Below are positions 28,309 to 37,309 of a stretch of 64,000 nucleotides of DNA, piece after piece. The notes beneath the pieces were generated by a model, which was given only the letters and a program-made list of their open reading frames with translations, had not been told where the DNA came from and did not search any database. Made by a program: the position numbers and the translations under genes. The stretch's first letter is position 1. Every line of letters begins with the position of its first letter. Source of the stretch: Paracoccus alcaliphilus (GTDB taxonomy: Bacteria > Pseudomonadota > Alphaproteobacteria > Rhodobacterales > Rhodobacteraceae); assembly GCF_028553725.1 (NCBI RefSeq), contig NZ_CP067124.1:1746001-1810000 (forward strand), in the 5' to 3' direction.

Positions 28309-29298
28309 GTGACCCACGGGGCGACGATTCTCGGCGGCATCGCCGGAACCAGACTGACCCGGTCCGAGCGGGACTTCTTCCGCTCGGCCGATCCCTGGGG
28401 CTTCATCCTCTTTGGCCGCAATGTCGAATCGCCCGAACAACTGCGCCGCCTGACTGCCGATCTGCGCGGATCGGTCGGGCGCGACGCGGTCATCACCATC
28501 GATCAGGAAGGCGGGCGGGTGCAGCGGCTGCGCGGACCCCACTGGACCGACTGGCCGGCGCCGCTGGATCAGACCCCGGCGGGCCCACGCGCCATGTGGC
28601 TGCGCTATGCATTGATCGGGGCCGAATTGCGCGACGTGGGCATCGATTCCAATTGTGCACCGACGCTGGACGTGGCGCAGCCCGACACCCATCCCTTCCT
28701 GCGCAATCGCTGCCTCGGCACCGACCCCGAAACCGTCGCCATCCTTGGCCGCGCCGCCGCCGATGGCCTGCTGGCCGCCGGGGTCCTGCCGGTGATGAAA
28801 CACATGCCCGGCCACGGACGCGCCATCGCCGACAGCCATCACCACCTGCCCACGGTCGCGGCCTCCGCCGCCGATCTCGATACGCTCGATTTCGCACCGT
28901 TCCGGGCGCTGAACGACCTGCCGATGGGCATGACCGCCCATATCCGCTTCACCGCGCTGGACGACGCTCCCGCGACCGCATCCCCCCGCATGATCGGACT
29001 GATCCGCCAGCAGATCGGCTTTGACGGGCTGCTGATGACCGACGACATCACCATGAATGCGCTTGGCGGCTCCGAGCCCGAACGCGCCGCCGCCTCGATC
29101 GCCGCGGGCTGCGATCTGGTCCTGCATTGCAACGGCACCATCGCCTCGATGGAACCCGTTGCCGCCGCCGCAGGCACGATGACCCCCGATGCCCAACGCC
29201 GCGCTGCCGTCGCCCTCGACCAGCGCCGTGCCGCAGCCGATCTGGACCGCCCGGCGTTGATGGCCGAATGGCAGCGCCTGATGACGCCCCTCTCCTGA
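28309..29298 (+). CDS. nagZ: Beta-N-acetylhexosaminidase NagZ
   Basis: 329 residues from GTG 28309, 15 nt after the SPOR gene. Glycoside hydrolase family 3 enzyme that removes GlcNAc from 1,6-anhydro-muropeptides in the cytoplasm during peptidoglycan recycling. Seen: IDQEGGRVQRL, the substrate and acid/base loop KHMPGHG-x5-DSH, and the nucleophile in LMTDDITM. The stop codon is followed after 7 nt by a 3'-end repeat module. Confidence 0.93.
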   Translation: MTHGATILGGIAGTRLTRSERDFFRSADPWGFILFGRNVESPEQLRRLTADLRGSVGRDAVITIDQEGGRVQRLRGPHWTDWPAPLDQTPAGPRAMWLRYALIGAELRDVGIDSNCAPTLDVAQPDTHPFLRNRCLGTDPETVAILGRAAADGLLAAGVLPVMKHMPGHGRAIADSHHHLPTVAASAADLDTLDFAPFRALNDLPMGMTAHIRFTALDDAPATASPRMIGLIRQQIGFDGLLMTDDITMNALGGSEPERAAASIAAGCDLVLHCNGTIASMEPVAAAAGTMTPDAQRRAAVALDQRRAAADLDRPALMAEWQRLMTPLS

Positions 29299-29305
29299 CC
29301 CGACC

Positions 29306-29364
29306 CATCTTTGGTGCGCAAATATCCTCGGGGGAGTCCCGCAGGGACGGGGGCGGAAGCCCCC
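29306..29364 (+). repeat. 3'-end repeat module, copy 2 (after nagZ)
   Basis: CATCTTTGGTGCGC, AAATATCC and TCGGGGG run from 29306 to 29334, 7 nt after the nagZ stop and in its sense. Two hairpins follow: GTCCC/GGGAC (29336-29348) and GGGGGC/GCCCCC (29349-29354 / 29359-29364). Confidence 0.85.
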
Positions 29365-29439
29365 ATGCCCGATCGCAACGCTTGACTCGCCGCCCGCTTG
29401 CCCGGACTCTGACCACCTGCCAGCAACCCCGGAGGCCCC

Positions 29440-30282
29440 GTGGCCCGTCCCCCGTCCGATATCCCCTATCTGCGCGCCGTTCCCGATCCCGCGCCCAATC
29501 CCGACTTCGATGCCGAGGCGGTGGCGCAGCGCCGCGCGGATGAGGCGCTGATCGTCGATGTGGATGGCTATGAGGGGCCGCTGGACCTGCTTCTGACACT
29601 GGCGCGGACCCAGAAGGTCGATCTGATGAAGATCTCGGTCCTGCATCTGGCGGAACAATATCTGGTCTTCGTCGAACAGGCGCGCGCCCTGCGCATCGAA
29701 CTGGCCGCCGATTATCTGGTCATGGCCGCCTGGCTGGCCTTTCTCAAATCGCGCCTGCTGCTGCCTCCCGACCCCGAGGCCGAAGGCCCCAGCGCCGAGG
29801 ACATGGCCGCCCATCTGGCCTTTCAGCTGGAACGGCTGGCGGCGATGCGGCAGGCGGCGGAACGGCTGATGGGCCGCGACCGGCTGGGCATCAGCCGGTT
29901 TCAGCGCGGCGCGCCGCAGACCATCGCACGCCGCCGCCGCACCGAATGGCAGGCGGGGCTGATCGACCTGATGCGGGCCTATGCAAGGCTGCGCACGCGC
30001 GACGAATTCCGCCCCTATGCCTTCGACCGGCAGGATGTCTTTACCATGGAGCAGGCGCTGGACCGGATGCGCAAGCTGATCGGCTTTACCGGCGACTGGA
30101 CCGATCTGGCCGATTTCCTGCCCGATGGCTGGGAAGAGGACGGGCCGCGCCGCCGCTCGGCCACCGCCGCGACCTTCGCCGCCTCGCTTGAACTTGCGCG
30201 GCAGGGCCGGATCGAGATACGCCAGACCGACACATTCGCCCCGATCTCCTATCGACGCAAACCTTCATCGGACAATGACTGA
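29440..30282 (+). CDS. scpA: Segregation and condensation protein A (kleisin)
   Basis: 280 residues from GTG 29440. Kleisin of the SMC-ScpAB condensin, bridging the SMC heads. The hallmark N-terminal stretch YEGPLDLLLTLARTQKVDL (about 46-64) is present, with the winged-helix C-terminus. Its stop overlaps scpB by 8 nt. Confidence 0.94.
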   Translation: MARPPSDIPYLRAVPDPAPNPDFDAEAVAQRRADEALIVDVDGYEGPLDLLLTLARTQKVDLMKISVLHLAEQYLVFVEQARALRIELAADYLVMAAWLAFLKSRLLLPPDPEAEGPSAEDMAAHLAFQLERLAAMRQAAERLMGRDRLGISRFQRGAPQTIARRRRTEWQAGLIDLMRAYARLRTRDEFRPYAFDRQDVFTMEQALDRMRKLIGFTGDWTDLADFLPDGWEEDGPRRRSATAATFAASLELARQGRIEIRQTDTFAPISYRRKPSSDND

Positions 30283-30973
30283 CGTGACCGAATTGACCGA
30301 TCTGACGCCGCAAGACCCGATACGGGCGGAAACCCCGGATTTCCCGCCTCCGCCCCTGCACGAGCAAGAGCGGATGGTCGAGGCGATCCTGTTCGCCGCC
30401 GCCCAGCCGGTCAGCCTGCGCGAACTGACCGCGCGCCTGCCCGTCGGCTGCGACGCGGGCGAGGCTTTGGCGGCGCTGCGCCGCCGCTATGACGGGCGCG
30501 GCGTGGTGCTGGAACGGATCGGCGATGGTTATGCCATGCGCACCGCGCCCGATCTGTCCTTCCTGATGCAGACCGAGACCGTCGAGCAGCGCCGCCTGTC
30601 GCGCGCGGCGGTGGAGACGCTGGCGATCATCGCCTATCACCAGCCCGTTACCCGCGCCGAGATCGAGGAAATCCGCGGCGTCGCCGTCAGCCGCGGCACG
30701 CTGGATCAACTGATCGAGATGGAATGGGTCCGCATGGGCCGTCGCCGCATGACGCCGGGCCGGCCCGCGACCTTCGTGGTCACCGAGACGTTTCTGGACC
30801 ATTTCGGGCTGGAATCGGCGCGCGACCTGCCGGGCCTGTCGGAACTGCGCGCGGCGGGCCTGCTGGACTCGCGCCCTCCCGGCGAAGGTTTGCAGATCCC
30901 CCTTGCGCCGGGCCGGGACGATGACGATATCGAATCGGGTGATCCGGCCGAGGATCTGTTCGAGGATGAATAG
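30275..30973 (+). CDS. scpB: Segregation and condensation protein B
   Basis: 232 residues from ATG 30275, overlapping the scpA stop by 8 nt. Two winged-helix domains; the signature LSRAAVETLAIIAYHQPVTRAEIEEIRGV is clear at about 109-137. It dimerises and binds ScpA to regulate SMC. The acidic C-terminus (DDDDIESGDPAEDLFEDE) is unstructured. Confidence 0.94.
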   Translation: MTDVTELTDLTPQDPIRAETPDFPPPPLHEQERMVEAILFAAAQPVSLRELTARLPVGCDAGEALAALRRRYDGRGVVLERIGDGYAMRTAPDLSFLMQTETVEQRRLSRAAVETLAIIAYHQPVTRAEIEEIRGVAVSRGTLDQLIEMEWVRMGRRRMTPGRPATFVVTETFLDHFGLESARDLPGLSELRAAGLLDSRPPGEGLQIPLAPGRDDDDIESGDPAEDLFEDE

Positions 30974-30982
30974 GGGGCCGCA

Positions 30983-31186
30983 ATGAACCTGAACCAGCTT
31001 GTGAACATGATTGCCCGGATGCTGACCCGACGCGCGGTCAACTGGAGCATCAAGAAGGGCACCAGACAGGCCACGCGCGGCAAGGGCCAGCAGACCGCCG
31101 CCAACCGCCAGCAGGCCAAGGTGACACGCGAGGCCACCAAGCGCGCCCGACAGGCCGCGCGGCTGGCCCGGCGGATCGGACGCTAG
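30983..31186 (+). CDS. Small, very basic protein in the scpAB operon
   Basis: 67 residues, 18 Lys/Arg against a single Glu, with GGGGG-rich ribosome site directly before ATG 30983. It starts 9 nt after scpB. The first half has an amphipathic helix (NQLVNMIARMLTRRAVNW), the rest is Lys/Arg/Gln/Ala-rich (QQAKVTREATKRARQAARL). It could bind nucleic acid or membrane surface; no named family recognised. Placement with scpAB is the only clue to function. Confidence 0.72.
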   Translation: MNLNQLVNMIARMLTRRAVNWSIKKGTRQATRGKGQQTAANRQQAKVTREATKRARQAARLARRIGR

Positions 31187-31228
31187 ACGCCTCTGGCCGC
31201 CGTCTTCCGCCCGCGCTAGTGAAGCGCG

Positions 31229-32329
31229 ATGGATAACCAATTCGAGATTTTCCTTGTCGCCACGCCGGGGCTGGAGGCGCCACTGGCCGCCGAGGTGGCA
31301 GAGCTTGGCTGGCAACCCGTGACCCAGCCCGGCGGCGTCACCATTCATGGCGGCTGGCCGGATGTCTGGCGCGCCAATCTGATGCTGCGCGGGGCCACGC
31401 GGGTTCTGGCGCGCGTGGGCAGTTTCCGGGCCATGCATCTGGCACAACTGGACAAGCGGGCGCGGAAATTCCCGTGGAATCAGGTGCTGCGCCCCGATCT
31501 GCCGGTCCGGGTCGAGGCCACTTGCCGCGCCAGCCGCATCTATCATGCAGGCGCGGCCACGCAACGGATCGAACGCGCGATTGCCGAGGAATTGGGCGCA
31601 CCCATCGTCGCCGATGCCGCGATCGTGGTGAAACTGCGGATCGAGGATGATCTGGCGACGATCAGCCTCGATACCACCGGCGAATCGCTGCACAAGCGCG
31701 GGCACAAGGAGGCCGTCGCCAAGGCGCCCATGCGCGAGACGATGGCGGCGATGTTCCTGCGGGAGATGGGCTTTGACGGCAGCCAGGTGGTGCTGGACCC
31801 GATGTGCGGCTCGGGCACATTCGTGATCGAGGCCGCCGAGATCGCCTCCGGGCTGGCTGCGGGCCGCTCGCGGGGCTTTGCCTTCGAGCAACTGGCGAGT
31901 TTCGATGCAGGCGCATGGGCCGCGATGCGGGCAGGGGTGACGGCCCGTCCGCCGACGCAGTGCTTTTTCGGCAGCGACCGGGATGCAGGCGCGATCCGGA
32001 TGAGCCTTGCCAATGCCGCGCGTGCAGGGGTAGGCGATGTCATCCGCTTCACCTGCCATTCCGTCAGCGACCTTCAGCGCCCCGACTGCGCGCCGGGGAT
32101 CATCATCGTGAATCCGCCCTATGGCGCCCGAATCGGCAACAAGGGTCCGCTTTTCGGCCTCTATGCCGCGATGGGAGAGGTGTTTCGCAACCGCTTTGGC
32201 GGCTGGCGCGTGGGGATCATCACCAGCGAGGGCGGGCTGGCCAAGGCGACCGGGTTGTCGCTGGTGCCGGGACCGATCGTCGCACATGGCGGGCTGAAGG
32301 TCCGTCTGTGGCAGACCGCTGTGCTGTGA
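31229..32329 (+). CDS. THUMP-domain class I SAM-dependent RNA methyltransferase
   Basis: 366 residues. N-terminal ferredoxin-like and THUMP region (about 1-165), then a Rossmann methyltransferase with SAM site VLDPMCGSGTFVIEAAE (about 189-205) and the catalytic N-P-P-Y motif in IVNPPYGARIG. This is the RlmL/YpsC type, which makes N2-methylguanosine in 23S rRNA; the exact target base cannot be told from sequence. A 3'-end repeat belonging to the opposing dcd gene follows the stop. Confidence 0.88.
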   Translation: MDNQFEIFLVATPGLEAPLAAEVAELGWQPVTQPGGVTIHGGWPDVWRANLMLRGATRVLARVGSFRAMHLAQLDKRARKFPWNQVLRPDLPVRVEATCRASRIYHAGAATQRIERAIAEELGAPIVADAAIVVKLRIEDDLATISLDTTGESLHKRGHKEAVAKAPMRETMAAMFLREMGFDGSQVVLDPMCGSGTFVIEAAEIASGLAAGRSRGFAFEQLASFDAGAWAAMRAGVTARPPTQCFFGSDRDAGAIRMSLANAARAGVGDVIRFTCHSVSDLQRPDCAPGIIIVNPPYGARIGNKGPLFGLYAAMGEVFRNRFGGWRVGIITSEGGLAKATGLSLVPGPIVAHGGLKVRLWQTAVL

Positions 32330-32339
32330 CGCCAAAAAA

Positions 32340-32401
32340 GGGGGCGCTTCGTCCCCCGTCCCTTCGGGACTCCCCCCGAGGATATTTGCGCACCAAAGAT
32401 G
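32340..32401 (-). repeat. 3'-end repeat module, copy 3 (after dcd)
   Basis: On the minus strand CATCTTTGGTGCGC, AAATATCC, TCGGGGG starts 8 nt after the dcd stop (ACCCGCCT spacer, close to CCGCCT of copy 1). Hairpins GTCCC/GGGAC (32358-32370) and a GGGGG/CCCCC stem (32340-32357) follow, as in copy 2. Confidence 0.85.
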
Positions 32402-32409
32402 AGGCGGGT

Positions 32410-33477
32410 TCAGGCGAATTGCTTGGCCAGTTTCAGCCCCTGACCCTGATAGTTCGAAGCGATGCCCGCGCCATACAGGCTCCGGGGGCGGGCCGCCATG
32501 CGTTCATAGACCAGACGGCCGACGACCTGGCCGTGTTCCAGAACGAAGGGGGCCTCGTGGCAGCGGACCTCGAGCACGCCGCGCGCGCCCGCGCCCGCTT
32601 GTCCGATGCCGAATCCGGGGTCGAAGAAACCCGCATAATGGACGCGGAACTCGCCGACCATCGCCAGATAGGGGGCCATTTCGGCGGCGTAATCGGCTGG
32701 GATCGCCACCGATTCGCGGCTGACGAGGATATAGAAGGCGCCTGGGTCGAGGATCAGGCGGCCCTCGGTCGTGTGCAATTCGTCCCAGAATTCCTGTGCG
32801 GCATATTGGCCGATCCGGTCCAGATCGATCACCCCGCTGTGCGGGCGGGCGCGATAGCCGACCAAGTCGCTGCTGTCAGGGCGCAGATCGACGGAAAAGC
32901 CCAGCCCGTGGTCGATCAGCGCCGGGCCTCCGACCAGCGGTTCGCGCGCATTCAGGTCGCGCAGCTCGGCATCCGACAGCACCGCCTGCCCGCGCCGCAA
33001 TCGCAACTGGTTCAGGCGCATCCCGGGTCGCACCAGAACCGAGAAACTGCGCGGGCAGATTTCGGCGTAAAGCGGGCCATCATAGTTTTCCGGCAACCGA
33101 TCGAATTCGGTGCCGCCATCGGCGACCAGTCGGGTCAGTAGATCCAGCCGCCCGGTCGAGGATTTGGCATTGGCCACCGCGCTCAGCCCGGCAGGCAGGC
33201 GGACCCGCTCCATCAGCGGCACCAGATAGACGCAGCCGCGTTCCAGCACCGCGCCGCCCGACAGGTCCATCTGATGCATTTGCAGATCGGCCAGCCGGTC
33301 CGTGACACGCCGCCCGCGCCCGGCCAGAAAACTGGCCCGCAGCCGATAGGCCGTCGCGCCCAGCCGCAGGTCCAGACTGGCGGGCTGGATCTGTTCGGGA
33401 ATGATCGCGGGATCGGCAGAGATCGCGCCGCTTTCGATCAGACCGCGGATCTCACTGTCAGGCAGAACGCCGTTCAT
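32410..33477 (-). CDS. dcd: dCTP deaminase, long double-domain type
   Basis: 355 residues from ATG 33477, with a G-rich ribosome site upstream (an upstream in-frame codon at 33519 falls in the terminator). About twice the length of E. coli Dcd, as usual in alphaproteobacteria, with two dUTPase-like beta domains: IQPASLDLRLG and SSTGRLDLLTRLVADGGTEFD in the first, DLDRIGQYAAQEFWDEL and AGFFDPGFG in the second. Deaminates dCTP to dUTP, feeding Dut and ThyX, both in this window. Confidence 0.9.
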   Translation of the reverse strand: MNGVLPDSEIRGLIESGAISADPAIIPEQIQPASLDLRLGATAYRLRASFLAGRGRRVTDRLADLQMHQMDLSGGAVLERGCVYLVPLMERVRLPAGLSAVANAKSSTGRLDLLTRLVADGGTEFDRLPENYDGPLYAEICPRSFSVLVRPGMRLNQLRLRRGQAVLSDAELRDLNAREPLVGGPALIDHGLGFSVDLRPDSSDLVGYRARPHSGVIDLDRIGQYAAQEFWDELHTTEGRLILDPGAFYILVSRESVAIPADYAAEMAPYLAMVGEFRVHYAGFFDPGFGIGQAGAGARGVLEVRCHEAPFVLEHGQVVGRLVYERMAARPRSLYGAGIASNYQGQGLKLAKQFA

Positions 33478-33495
33478 GCCGCAACCCCCTTTGAC

Positions 33496-33533
33496 AAAAA
33501 GGAAACGCCCACCCCGCAAGGGGATGGGCGTTT
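33496..33533 (-). terminator. Intrinsic terminator between tRNA-Pro and dcd
   Basis: Minus strand: AAAACGCCCA-T-CCCC, loop TTGC, GGGG-TGGGCGTTT, then CC and five T (33496-33500). It starts 7 nt past the encoded CCA of the tRNA and ends the tRNA transcript before dcd. Confidence 0.85.
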
Positions 33534-33539
33534 TCGGAA

Positions 33540-33617
33540 TGGTCGGGCCGGCGAGATTCGAACTCGCGGCCTTCCGCCCCCCAGACGGACGCGCTAACCA
33601 GGCTGCGCCACGGCCCG
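33540..33617 (-). tRNA. tRNA-Pro (anticodon GGG)
   Basis: Cloverleaf on the minus strand: acceptor CGGGCCG (33617-33611) / CGGCCCG (33550-33544), discriminator A, encoded CCA (33542-33540). The D arm contains TGGCGCAGCCTGGTTAGCGC, the anticodon loop CTGGGGG gives anticodon GGG (reads CCC and CCU), and the T arm is GCGAG-TTCGAAT-CTCGC. The CCA end is in the DNA. Confidence 0.95.
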
Positions 33618-33696
33618 ACGCGCATCGTATAGAGCGATCTGCGGGGGCTGCACAAGGGCCAGCTTGCGGAAATCTGCGTGAAAATCCACGCGAGGC

Positions 33697-34365
33697 CTAA
33701 TCAAGTGCAAGGATCGCATCGCGCAGCCGTGTTGCAGCTGCATGCAGGCCTGGATGATGCGCCTGTCCGTTGCGTGTGCGCAGCGCGGCGGAGAGGCCGA
33801 TCATCCGGGCCAGCCAGACGGGTTGGGCATCTGCGCGGCGTTCGAGATCTGGAAACAGCGGCAAGGCCGCGTCGTCATGGGGGTGACGGCGGCGGCGGTG
33901 ACGCGATCGGGGTGGATGGCTGGGCATGTCCGAAGCCTCTTCGGCAGGGGCGGGGTCCGTATCCTCGATGGGCACGAAGTCAGTATCTGCCAGCGCCCCG
34001 TCACCAGCTTCGACAGAGGTCGCAGCCCAGACCTCGACTGGCTGTTCGGTTCCAACATCTGCAGGCGCGGTGACGCCCAGGATCTGGTCCAGACGGGCGG
34101 CGCCGCGCTCTCGTACGGCCTCGCCCCGGTCGCGCGCCATCAGTTTCTTGGCGCCCCGAATTGTCAGCCCTTCTTCGCGCAGGATCTCGCACAGACCGGC
34201 GACAAGGCGCACGTCCTCTGGCCGGTAATAACGCCGCCCATCGGGCCGCTTCATCGGCTTCAGCTGCGAAAACTGGGTTTCCCAATAGCGCAGGACATGC
34301 GGAGCAACCCCGACCAGCTTGGCGACCTCGCCAATCGAACGGAATGCCTCTGCGCCTTTCTTCAT
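33697..34365 (-). CDS. MerR-family transcription regulator
   Basis: 222 residues. N-terminal MerR winged helix (residues 10-77: SIGEVAKLVGVAPHVLRYW, then MKRPDGRRYYRPEDV); the rest is Pro/Ala/Glu-rich and carries no cysteine or aromatic effector pocket, with a His/Arg cluster (RHRRRRHPHDDA). It begins 15 nt after ihfA, an arrangement conserved in Rhodobacteraceae; target genes unknown. Confidence 0.87.
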   Translation of the reverse strand: MKKGAEAFRSIGEVAKLVGVAPHVLRYWETQFSQLKPMKRPDGRRYYRPEDVRLVAGLCEILREEGLTIRGAKKLMARDRGEAVRERGAARLDQILGVTAPADVGTEQPVEVWAATSVEAGDGALADTDFVPIEDTDPAPAEEASDMPSHPPRSRHRRRRHPHDDAALPLFPDLERRADAQPVWLARMIGLSAALRTRNGQAHHPGLHAAATRLRDAILALD

Positions 34366-34380
34366 GCCATTTTCAGCGCC

Positions 34381-34683
34381 CTATCGCTTGTTGCCGGCCG
34401 CCACGCGGTCCTTCATCAGATGCGAGGGGCGGAACGACAGCACCCGGCGCGGGGTGATCGGCACTTCCTCGCCGGTCTTGGGGTTGCGGCCCATCCTCTC
34501 GTTCTTGTCGCGCACGCTGAACGTGCCGAAGGACGAGATCTTGACCTGCTCGCCGCGCACAAGGGCGCTTGAGATATGTTCCAGCACGGATTCGACCAGC
34601 TGCGCCGATTCGTGACGGGACAGGCCCACATCTCGAAAAACGGCCTCAGCCAAATCCATCCGGGTCAGCGTCTTGTCGCCCAT
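34381..34683 (-). CDS. ihfA: Integration host factor subunit alpha
   Basis: 100 residues. With IhfB forms the DNA-bending IHF. The HU/IHF fold is complete: [11 protein letters not shown], the dimer helix, [25 protein letters not shown] (beta arm with the intercalating proline) and [16 protein letters not shown]. Followed closely by the merR gene. Confidence 0.95.
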   Translation of the reverse strand: MGDKTLTRMDLAEAVFRDVGLSRHESAQLVESVLEHISSALVRGEQVKISSFGTFSVRDKNERMGRNPKTGEEVPITPRRVLSFRPSHLMKDRVAAGNKR

Positions 34684-34875
34684 GGTTTTTCCTCTTTCTT
34701 ACCAGCAGGATGGTGGTATTTCCCAATGCTGTCAACGAGTCGGCAAGCGAAATCGTTCCTTGCCTTCCGGCAGTGCGCGGAACATCGCGGATAGACCCAT
34801 TACCCAGAGACCGCGCCACGGGCTTTGAAACCGGCCATGGGATGCCTATCTTCGGGGCAATGAAAGGAGATCGCC

Positions 34876-35154
34876 ATGGCCGGAGGTTGGGCCCGCGACG
34901 ACGCGGTGAATGATCAGATCGAAGTCAGCACGCAAGAGGCCGTCGCCCGCGCCCGCCTGAAGGCTGCCCGTCAGGCGGCGGTGGGCGAATCGGCTCATGT
35001 CTGCGCGGAATGCGACGAGCCGATTCCCGAGCCACGGCGGCAGGCTATCCCCGGCGTGCAGTTCTGCGTGTCCTGCCAAAGCGGGCGTGACCGCAACCAG
35101 CGCAGCATTGGCGGCATGAACCGGCGCGCCAGCAAGGATTCACTTCTGAAGTGA
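34876..35154 (+). CDS. DksA/TraR-type C4 zinc-finger protein
   Basis: 92 residues, with AAAGGAGA before ATG 34876. The C4 finger is C-x2-C (CAEC) and, 17 residues on, C-x2-C (CVSC) in the DksA/TraR arrangement (AECDEPIPEPRRQAIPGVQFCVSCQ). It is short, like YbiI: the long DksA coiled coil is missing, so it probably does not act in the RNA polymerase secondary channel exactly as DksA does. A 3'-end repeat follows. Confidence 0.88.
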   Translation: MAGGWARDDAVNDQIEVSTQEAVARARLKAARQAAVGESAHVCAECDEPIPEPRRQAIPGVQFCVSCQSGRDRNQRSIGGMNRRASKDSLLK

Positions 35155-35160
35155 TCGCCC

Positions 35161-35204
35161 CATCTTTGGTGCGGGAAATATCCCGGGCTGGGGGCAGAGC
35201 CCCC
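35161..35204 (+). repeat. 3'-end repeat module, copy 4 (after the zinc-finger gene)
   Basis: CATCTTTGGTGCG is followed by the variant GGAAATATCCCGGG and a GGGGGC/GCCCCC hairpin (35190-35195 / 35199-35204). It starts 6 nt after the stop, in sense. The central box has changed into a short palindrome (CGGGAAATATCCCGG), unlike copies 1-3. Confidence 0.75.
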
Positions 35205-35212
35205 GGCGCGAC

Positions 35213-36181
35213 CTACCAGCGCAGCACCACGGATCCCCAGCTGAGTCCACCGCCGATGGCTTCGGTGACGATGACATCGCCCTGTTGAAAACGCCCTTCG
35301 GCGGCGGCGACCGACAGCGCCAGCGGGATCGAGGCGGCAGAGGTGTTGCCGTGATCGGCGACGGTCAGCACGACCTTTTCCATCGGCAGGCCCATCTTCT
35401 GTGCCGTGGCCGAGATGATGCGCATATTCGCCTGATGCGGCACCAGCCAATCGACCTGATCCTGCGCCAGCCCGGCCTTGTCCAGCGCGGCATGGGCAGT
35501 CTTTGCCAGTTTCTCGACCGCGTGGCGGAAGACCAGATTGCCCTGCATCCGCAGATGACCCGCCGTGCCGGTCGAGGACACGCCGCCATCGACATAGAGC
35601 AATTCGCGATAACGCCCGTCGCTGTTCAGATCGCAGGCCAGAATGCCGCGATCGGTCTGACCGGCATCGGCCGCTTCGAGGATGACCGCCCCGGCGCCGT
35701 CGCCGAACAGCACGCAGGTGCCCCGGTCGGTCCAGTCCATGATCCGCGAGAATGTTTCCGCACCGATCACCAGCACCCGCTCGGCCAGCCCGCCGCGGAT
35801 CATCGCATCGGCATTGGCCAGCGCAAAGACGAAACCGGCGCAGACGGCCTGCACGTCATAGGCAAAGCCGCGACTGGTCCCCAGACCGGCCTGCACCATC
35901 GTCGCGACGGCGGGAAAGGTGAAATCGGGGGTCGAGGTCGCCACCACGATCCCATCCAGATCCTCGGGCGTCAGCCCGGCATTTTCCAGCGCGGCCCGTG
36001 CGGCGCGGATCGCCAGATCGCTGGTGGTCTGGCCTTCGGCGGCGAAATGGCGCCGCTCGATCCCGGTGCGGGTGCGGATCCATTCGTCCGTGGTGTCCAG
36101 CTTGTCCTCGAACCAGCTGTTTTCGACGATGCGTTCGGGCAGGTAATGGCCGACCCCGCAGATGAGCGCGCGGCGCGTCAC
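35213..36181 (-). CDS. fabH: Beta-ketoacyl-ACP synthase III
   Basis: 322 residues from GTG 36181, overlapping the plsX stop by 4 nt (GTGA). Condenses acetyl-CoA with malonyl-ACP to start fatty-acid synthesis. Catalytic triad visible: C114 (DVQAVCAGF), His in VPHQANMRI and Asn in DHGNTSAASIP. Closing motif EAIGGGLSWGSVVLRW is typical. Confidence 0.96.
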   Translation of the reverse strand: MTRRALICGVGHYLPERIVENSWFEDKLDTTDEWIRTRTGIERRHFAAEGQTTSDLAIRAARAALENAGLTPEDLDGIVVATSTPDFTFPAVATMVQAGLGTSRGFAYDVQAVCAGFVFALANADAMIRGGLAERVLVIGAETFSRIMDWTDRGTCVLFGDGAGAVILEAADAGQTDRGILACDLNSDGRYRELLYVDGGVSSTGTAGHLRMQGNLVFRHAVEKLAKTAHAALDKAGLAQDQVDWLVPHQANMRIISATAQKMGLPMEKVVLTVADHGNTSAASIPLALSVAAAEGRFQQGDVIVTEAIGGGLSWGSVVLRW

Positions 36182-37287
36182 GTTGCGGCCTCGCGCGATT
36201 CGCCCTGATCGACGCTGGCGGCGCCCTGGGCCACGCGGGCGGCAAGGCGGTTCTGGAAATCGGATTTGGCCAGCGTGAAGGCCAGCTTGATCGCCGCCGA
36301 GACGCCGGTGGCATCGGCCGATCCGTGGGATTTGATGACGGTGCCGTTCAGACCCAGAAAGATGCCGCCATTCACGCGGCGCGGATCGATCCGCTTCTGC
36401 AGGCGCTTCAGCGAGGTCATGGCAAGAAGGGCGGCGAATTTGGACATGATGGAATTGGCGAAAGCGTCCTTGAGGAAAGCGCCGACCAGCTTGGCCGTGC
36501 CTTCGCCGGTCTTCAAGGCGATATTGCCGGTAAATCCATCCGTTACGATCACATCGGCTCTCGAAGAGGGGAGATCGCCGCCTTCGACGAAGCCCACATA
36601 TTCGAACTGACCCGATTCGGCCGCCGCAGCGATCAGGTCATTGGCCTGTTTCAGCTCTGCCCGGCCCTTGTGTTCCTCGGTTCCGACATTCAGCAGACCG
36701 ATGCGGGGGCGGCTGAGCTCCAGCCCGTTGCGCGCATAGGACGTGCCCATCAGCGCATATTGCAGCAGGTCATGCGCATCGGCGCGGATATCGGCACCGA
36801 CATCCAGCATGATGTTGAAACCCTGCGGATTGACCGAAGGCCACAGACAGGCGATCGCCGGACGGTTCACCCCCGGCAGTTTGCGCAGCCGCAGCATCGA
36901 CATCGCCATCAGCGCGCCGGTATTGCCGCAGGACACCGCCGCCTGGGCATCACCCGTGCGCACTGATTCGATGGCGGACCACATCGAGGTGTCGCTGCCC
37001 TTGCGCACGATCTGGCTGGGCTTGTCCTCCATCGTCACCACGCCTTCGGCATGGTGGATGTCGCAACGACCGGCCAGCGCCTTGCGCCGCGCGATGAGGC
37101 GGCTCAGTTCGTCCCGATTGCCATGGACGATGAAGCGGATCTCGGGGTTCTTGGCGGCGCTTTGCGCCATGCCGGCCACCACCGCCGACGGGCCGCGATC
37201 GCCGCCCATCGCATCAACCGAAATCACCACGCTGCCGCCTGATTCAGAGGCGCGCGGTGTCGGACTGGTCGCAGATTCCGCTGTCAT
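36178..37287 (-). CDS. plsX: Phosphate acyltransferase PlsX
   Basis: 369 residues from ATG 37287, the first ATG after rpmF, 22 nt away. Converts acyl-ACP to acyl-phosphate for phosphatidic acid synthesis. Recognised by ISVDAMGGDRGP, AAVSCGNTGALMAMS, DVGADIRADAHDLLQYALMG and DVIVTDGFTGNIALK. The rpmF-plsX-fabH order is classic and couples lipid synthesis to ribosome production. Confidence 0.95.
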   Translation of the reverse strand: MTAESATSPTPRASESGGSVVISVDAMGGDRGPSAVVAGMAQSAAKNPEIRFIVHGNRDELSRLIARRKALAGRCDIHHAEGVVTMEDKPSQIVRKGSDTSMWSAIESVRTGDAQAAVSCGNTGALMAMSMLRLRKLPGVNRPAIACLWPSVNPQGFNIMLDVGADIRADAHDLLQYALMGTSYARNGLELSRPRIGLLNVGTEEHKGRAELKQANDLIAAAAESGQFEYVGFVEGGDLPSSRADVIVTDGFTGNIALKTGEGTAKLVGAFLKDAFANSIMSKFAALLAMTSLKRLQKRIDPRRVNGGIFLGLNGTVIKSHGSADATGVSAAIKLAFTLAKSDFQNRLAARVAQGAASVDQGESREAAT

Positions 37288-37309
37288 CTGAACGTGCTGC
37301 CGGCCCGGG

